A DNA stretch of 64,000 nt from NCBI GenBank assembly GCA_016800925.1, contig JABCPU010000217.1, forward strand, positions 1-64,000, given 5' to 3'. The DNA comes from Suillus spraguei. Its lineage: Eukaryota; Basidiomycota; Agaricomycetes; Boletales; Suillaceae. Positions 58,451-64,000 of this stretch are shown here, piece after piece. The position numbers were made by a program, and so were the translations under genes. How positions within the stretch are numbered: position 1 is the first letter of the stretch; every line of letters begins with the position of its first letter. The notes under the pieces were generated by a model, which did no database searches, was not told the DNA's origin, and saw nothing but the letters and a program-made list of their open reading frames with translations.

Positions 58451-60462
58451 GAGAATAGACAGTAGGCGCCTTCAGATTGAAAGCAGAAACGTTAATGGGT
58501 ATCACGATAAGAACAGTCCTAATTTATAGGTTAAATATGTAAGGCCACAGATAGAAGTATGGAGCATAAGCTTGTGACCGAATGTTCCAAGTGAGTCAAG
58601 TCTAACGTGACCACGGGTAATGGATGGGATTTATCGTTACAGTCCATCGGTATTGGAGGGGAAGATTGTCGGAGTATCGTCAGGATAACTTCTAGTGCTG
58701 ATCGGCATTCGAGAGTCGTGACGAAAGGAAGTTGGAAGGGTTTAGCAGCTAGGGTTAGAAATTGCGTGATAACTTTTAAGTCCTCGGAAACCTCACAACG
58801 CTATTAGGTAACACATTGTATCCCCACTGCCCCACAGAAGTCGGCACTTTCATAAAACTCACACATCTAGCTACTTACATAAACACGAAATTTTTAGCAT
58901 AGATACAATCTTCTCTCTATTACGAGGTTGAACGACCACGTTTGAAGCAGAATTGAGTGAGATAGTTGAAAGTCCCGGAGTCACGCAGAAATGTCACCTG
59001 CCGATATGTGCTGCCGACTTCACGCTGGTTGTTTTTGTCGATTTTGCACTAGTGTGATCATTGGATTTACATAGACAGCCTCATCCGTAATATATTATAC
59101 AACTTGAATGTGCACAATGATGGTCCGAGTCTCATTACATCCCCCTCACAAATTACAACTACAGCACTACTGATCATGTTCGGTACTTGAGTAGTAGGCA
59201 TATCAACTAAGTAGTAAATAGTACTTGCTCACTCACGCCGAATGCTAACTGAACTTGCGGCCTATGTGACGTGCAGTGACTTACTGTGACATTTGCGTGA
59301 CTGCCGACTTCTGCGGGGTGCCGATTGCACTGTAGTACGGTAAAAATGTGTCTGTGCAGCTGTACTGCATGTCATGCCCGTCTTCCACATAACTTACACT
59401 ATCTTTGTCTGTCCGCATGTCCTCAAGGCTTACACAGTTAAATTTCTTTGCCAATTATCTAGAGTGCTCGAGCTCCGAGCATGCCTGTCGATCTTCGTGT
59501 CTTCCATACATCTTACCGTTGGAGTCCTTCACAACCCTTGCCGGTTTATATTTTCCGTTCTCGCGATATCGTTCTCATCCGACCTGATGTTTAACACATC
59601 CTTGCTTCCCCGCCACCCGCTCGAAAAGGGTGGAAAAGTCTGGTGGAATTTCTTTGTCTTGCCTCAACTCATTTGCGCCCGCATCAGATTCAATTGGGAG
59701 TCGTCTCTCCCGCGCACCGATGGTCAGTGCCTCAACTCTCAAGAACGTAAACCAATATTTAATTTCAAAAAAATTATACTCAATTACTGCATGCGCTTAG
59801 CTGGAGCCCTAGTAAGTACTCCAGGAATCGTCAGTGATTCCGGAAGGTGACAGTCCGGATAGCACATGGATCACGCGCACCTAGTACAACAACGGATTCT
59901 ATTAATTGCTAGATTGTCGTTGTGATTTGCCATGTGCACAGTATATGACATGTGCGCAGTATTTGAAAGCGCTGAGCCGCATCACGACTGAGCATGAGCG
60001 TAGATGTCCAAATATATTCATTCCGAGTCACGAGTCAGCAGTACTGATACACTCCACCATTATTCAAGCTTCAGCGCTAACGAGCGTTCCTGTCTGTACG
60101 CACACGTTCGTTAATTTTCTTCACGATTCGCAAGAAATGTGGCGGCCCGACTGCCTGCGTGAACGCGGATGTGATGGGGCATATATCGAACGTGGTCGAA
60201 CGGCCTACCTATTCGCAAACCATTGGCTCGAGCTAAATCGGTGCGCTATATCTGAGCCTGGCAGATGACAATACTCATCCAATCCTTCACGCGGTTTGTC
60301 ACATCTCCGTGATGCACCAGACCACTGTTGTACACGTTAATTGATATGTGAGCCGGCTGCACTAATTGTGTTTCTATATCATGAGTGATAGACGGAAAAC
60401 TTACCATCCCGCTAGACAGCCTCATTCTATAACCAAGTTTTCAATAACTTGCCATTCCTGCC
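58451..60462. other. Long intergenic region between transporter and phosphatase
   Basis: This holds the promoters of two divergent genes. Open frames (59374-59850, 59906-60268) have no splice support or motif and look random. A TIR-bounded segment at 58828-59318 is listed separately. Nothing else is supported. Confidence 0.45.
58828..59318. mobile_element. Possible MITE with ~17-bp terminal inverted repeats
   Basis: The left end TGCCCCACAGAAGTCGGCA (58828-58846) is the complement, with one mismatch, of the right end TGCCGACTTCTGCGGGG (59302-59318), enclosing about 490 bp without coding capacity. A third related motif TGCCGACTTC lies inside (59010) and another, TGCCGACTTCTGCGG, at about 62305, so the end sequence is repeated locally. 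I could not fix a target duplication. Confidence 0.5.
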
Positions 60463-61948
60463 ATGACGAGCTGCAGTCGTTTGTTTTTCCTGGCACTTTT
60501 TGTCCTGCAGGAAACGACCCTTGCAGAATATGTGAAAACCAAGAGATCAACTGTTGCTCCAGTCGGTGCAGAGGTCCTGACGGTCGGCGTTATTGGGGGT
60601 GAGCAATCATCTGATCAACAGGAATTAATCCTTGACCAATACTTTGTAGATTATGGCTGGACGGGATGGGAACCGAGTCCTCCACATTTCTGCCTTGAAG
60701 TACTTCCGGAGCTGGAGGCTGCAGGAGTTGTTATTCCAAACGAGGTCCTAAACGACTGTGATCCTGGAGACATAACCTACATAAACAATGCCACTGTTTT
60801 GCAGCGTGAGTGCCCCTGCTTTTTCTCCACAATGTAACTGAGCCCTCTGCAGTCGACACATCGGCGTATGTCGGACAAATATGCGCGATGAAGAATTGCA
60901 CTGCATTCGTACGTACTTGAACATAGCTTCGGATGTTGCTCATCTCGAGCTGTTTGCAGGTCTCTGTCGGTGACAACTTTTATGACAGTGGTATTGATTT
61001 CACTACTGGCGGAATACTACGTTTCCAGGAAGCGTGGGTTGACATGTACACCCAAGGAGTCTTTGAGAATGCTCCTTGGTATCAATGTCTCGGGAATCAT
61101 GACGTTGTGAAAGGTCAGAGTGGCATCGACTTCCAAACTCAAGTTGCTCCAATTTATGACTCTCGTTGGAACTTTGTGAGCTTAATATATTGGGACTTTT
61201 GGAACATCTACTGACCGCTCCTGTCAGGGAACACAAGGGCTTCCATATTGGACTTACGATCTGACAGGTTCAGACTGGACTGCTACCTTTGTCGTCGTGG
61301 ACTCAGATTGTTTCCTGAGCTCATATCAAAAGGTTGTGCATTTTGTTACATACAAACCAATGACTGATGGATGACGGATCTTCTAGAATACCTCTGTATA
61401 TATGAACTCGTACACGGAAGCCTGCTATGCCGACAAGCAAACGCAGGTTGACTTCCTAGCTGCTGCATTCGGTAATTCCACGGCTACATGGAAATTCCTT
61501 CAACTTCACCACCCTTACATCTCTTCAACTACCAATGAGACTGACCTCGCACCTCTCATGGAGATTGTTATTCAGCACAACGGGATTGTCCTGAACGGTC
61601 ATGACCACTGCCTTGCGCATTATTATGCAAATAATACCAACTTCATTCTCTCTGGTGCTGCGGGCTACCCTCAAGCTGGTGACTGCAACTACGGTATTTC
61701 ACTCGGATCGTATGTAAAGTTCTTGGCAGCAAATCCAATGACTGGTATGGTTCTCGATTTTCCACATATTGGTCTGGCTTAACACTCCGTCAGCGGCGAG
61801 CGGTTTCGTGACTATGGATATCAGCAGCCAGTCCATAAACGTTGAATATTACGTGCGAGACATGCAATTCGAAAACGGGGATCTATACCCTGTTCCGTAC
61901 GATCTCAACCCTTCTTATTCATTCCAGATCACAGAGCACTCGACTTGA
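60463..61948 (+). CDS. Secreted purple acid phosphatase-type metallophosphatase
   Basis: Seven exons, 60463-60598, 60650-60805, 60853-60908, 60960-61175, 61228-61332, 61387-61744 and 61794-61948, encode 393 aa. The first intron (60599-60649) is 51 nt without a stop and is easily missed. Removing it restores the metal motif GVIGDYGWTGWE. The five metal-site motifs are then complete: GDYG (D46), GDNFY (D121, Y124), GNHD (N162, H163), the HH pair (264-265) and GHDH (H295, H297). A signal peptide (SRLFFLALFVLQETTLA) precedes. It should hydrolyse phosphomonoesters outside the cell or in the vacuole, probably for phosphate supply. Six introns are short GT-AG. Length and motifs match tartrate-resistant-type fungal acid phosphatases. 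Confidence 0.92.
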
Positions 61949-62593
61949 TGATCCTTTGAAGATCTAAAGACCCTCGAGTCACACCATCGATATTTTTTGT
62001 ATGTGTGGTTGACGATGCGAGGACATTTCATTTGCATTGGTACTATCGAACCATAGCAACTTCCCTATATATCTGCTAGATGTAGATACTGATTTCTTTA
62101 TTTAAGGGTCGAGATCAGTCTAAGCGGACCTTGTATATTACCATGGTTCAATGTATTACGGTGCTTATAAGAGGGACCCAAGGTGACAAGGATGTATGTA
62201 ACGTTTTTCATTGCCAGTGTGTATGAGAAAGATTAAAGTGACACGGTGTTGACGAGGTCTAGGTGACTAGAATTTCCTTTTTTTTTAAAATGCTAATGAC
62301 TTTTGCCGACTTCTGCGGATCTATAGCTACTCCGTTCAACGTTGACAGAATGGCAGCATGTCACGGACACTGATGTGCCTTAATATGACTTGATTACACA
62401 ATTGAAGGATCATGCATATGAAGCAAATATTCCCAACATGATGCGTGTCTACTTATTATGAATCTCGGACTTACTTATGGTTGTCTCCTACTAACATTAC
62501 TGTCCTCTTAGTTCAAGTTGTTGTTATCTCGCAGTCGGCCAGTTCACGTCGGACTACCGGTGTTTTCTCCCCGCCACTGACCAGATTGGGGTC
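61949..62593. other. Intergenic region downstream of the phosphatase
   Basis: It contains the phosphatase 3' region and a poly-T run (62278-62285). A TGCCGACTTCTGCGG motif (62305-62319) is shared with the possible MITE at 58828-59318. A short open frame at 62445-62648 overlaps the next gene's start in another frame and is not supported. Confidence 0.4.
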
Positions 62594-63881
62594 ATGCCGC
62601 CTCCGCAGACAAATCTGTGGCTTGAACGAACTCGCCTCGGTGGAATGATGTTAGGGGGAGTGTTCTACGGTGCGTTTTTGGTTGACATACGATATCTCAC
62701 GAATTGACATACCATATGTACTAGGCATATTCACTCTCCTTACAGTACAAGCCGCGGCTGCTCTGATGCAACGCCCTCGACATGGCGACAAAATCGCAAA
62801 TAATCGCCTTGTGCTCCTTTGCTACATCTTCATCACGTTCATACTGGGGACAGTAAATTATGCTGCGAACGCGAGATATACAGAAATTATTTGGATAGAC
62901 CTTCGCGATGCACCTGGTGGTCCGCTTGCGCTGATCGAGAACGCACTGGATTATAGTATAAACGTCTTAGCACTTTCCACGTAAGCTCCTTGCCCATCCA
63001 TGTTCAGGCCTCCAGTATTAATGTCTGATCTAGTTATTTTGCTATGGGATGGTGTATGCAAGCTCTGCTTGTGAGTTGGATATTTCGCCTTATGAACGTG
63101 CAAACCTGATGCTTGAAATACTTAGCTTCATCGATGTTCTATAATATGGTATCGAGCAAAATCAGTGATGGTTCCAATGATTGCTTTGTGCAGTGCTATG
63201 TTTGGTGCAGTACACTATTTACCAAACTAGAGTCATCACTGACATCTGGAGCAGCAGTGTCTATTCTCATCCTGATCCAGGCGAACCACCGTGCCGTATT
63301 TTTTTTCAAGATAAACACCATGCTTCTCTACTTCTGCATGGAACTAGGGTTCACGTTGACTTACACGATTCTCGTGACAAGTCGTTTACTCGTCATGCGA
63401 TGCCGGATGAAGCAGGCCGTGGCCCAATATAATTCTAGCACCTATGATACCGTCATCCTCATGCTCATCGAGTCCGCCATGTTATACTCTGTTTTCTGCG
63501 TAATTGTTGTAGTTTCTATTGCGTCGCATTCTGACGGCGTCTCCAATATATTCTCCATATCCATGACCAGTATTCAGGTAAGCAGACAAATATCTGCGGT
63601 CTGCGTCTCTGATATTAACTTGAACGTGCTGGATTTAGGGCATTGCTCAATTACTCGTCATCGTCCGTGTGGCACGTGGACGGGCACTTACACACGAGTG
63701 GCCGACCCGCCGCGTTACTGCAGCACCTGCAGCACCTACGTCCATAGTATTTTCAAGAACTTTATCGGGTATAATAGATGGGACCGACTTGGAGCGAATA
63801 ACTACTCCAGAGCAGGATGGTGTCCCATTGTATTCTGTTCGATCGGTGAAGGCAACCGAAGCTGAAGCGTGTATGGCATGA
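62594..63881 (+). CDS. Seven-pass membrane protein of an uncharacterised basidiomycete family
   Basis: Six exons, 62594-62669, 62725-62980, 63034-63070, 63126-63204, 63255-63577 and 63639-63881, give 337 aa. Hydrophobic helices appear at GIFTLLTVQAAAALM, LLCYIFITFILGTVNYA, TYFAMGWCMQALL, SVMVPMIALCSAMFGA, FCMELGFTLTYTILVTS, LIESAMLYSVFCVIVVV and IQGIAQLLVIVRVARG. Conserved strings ARYTEIIWIDLRDAPGGPLALIEN and QYNSSTYDTVILMLIESA mark a family repeated many times in agaricomycete genomes and often called GPCR-like or DUF6533/6534-like. I do not claim a ligand. The acceptor of exon 5 could also be three bases earlier (adds one Ala). The start ATG is the first that gives the MMLGGVFYG lead-in. 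Confidence 0.8.
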
Positions 63882-64000
63882 CTGGCGTGACTCGTTTACT
63901 TATGTATTATATACCCCAACTTTGTTTATACCTGCTACTACTATAACTTATGGCTTATCGAAAATCTTTGCAGCCAGAGTGACCGTCACTGATAAATGAC

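Noticed and set aside
59374..60268. Two open frames of 158 and 120 aa upstream of the phosphatase
   Set aside because: They have no recognised motif, no splice signals linking them to other exons, and low-complexity AT-rich surroundings.
63113..63865. 250-aa single-exon ORF in the last gene
   Set aside because: Its second half reads intron sequence and the wrong frame of exon 6. The spliced seven-pass protein fits conserved sequence better.

Overview
This is nuclear DNA of a filamentous fungus, almost certainly a mushroom-forming basidiomycete (Agaricomycetes). The genes are broken by many short introns (mostly 45-65 bp, GT-AG with a few GC-AG), and sense runs on both strands. A CxC2/KDZ transposon remnant and a lineage-expanded polytopic membrane-protein family point to the same group. 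The species cannot be named from sequence alone. Exon structures below were assembled by eye: splice sites were chosen so that the frame closes, and exon lengths were checked modulo 3.

Layout. (1) 1-12.0 kb is a transposon and satellite graveyard. It holds a ~172-bp minisatellite, a degenerate ~40-nt repeat field, a CxC2/KDZ transposon relic split by a solo LTR, two further solo LTRs (each with a perfect 5-bp target duplication), a foldback MITE-like hairpin, a Tc1/mariner helix-turn-helix fragment and a complete non-autonomous Tc1/mariner-type element. (2) 12.1-19.2 kb carries a secreted aspartic protease (intact) and a BRE4-like membrane protein with three apparent -1 frameshifts. (3) 20.4-28.0 kb carries a second, inverted copy of the same Tc1/mariner-type element, an intact cytochrome P450 and a homeodomain protein.

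(4) 28.2-50.6 kb is the most unusual region. It is a tandem array of five copies of a fungal-specific multi-pass membrane protein (about 470-480 aa, minus strand). Each copy is preceded on the + strand by a decayed haloacid-dehalogenase (HAD) gene. Three membrane-protein copies are intact, one has nonsense codons and one has a homopolymer frameshift, while every HAD copy is broken. The array is built from two alternating unit types (A and B) and looks like a duplicated dimer. A near-perfect 252-bp palindrome lies at the dimer junction, and a 150-bp tRNA-like tandem repeat is lodged in one HAD copy.

(5) 50.6-64.0 kb is ordinary gene-rich sequence: a poorly resolved gene, a peroxisomal-type dienoyl-CoA isomerase/enoyl-CoA hydratase relative, an aldehyde dehydrogenase, an MFS sugar transporter with two micro-exons, a purple acid phosphatase-type metallophosphatase, and a seven-pass membrane protein. 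The isomerase and aldehyde dehydrogenase converge tail to tail and could both serve lipid or aldehyde catabolism. Nothing else indicates a pathway cluster.
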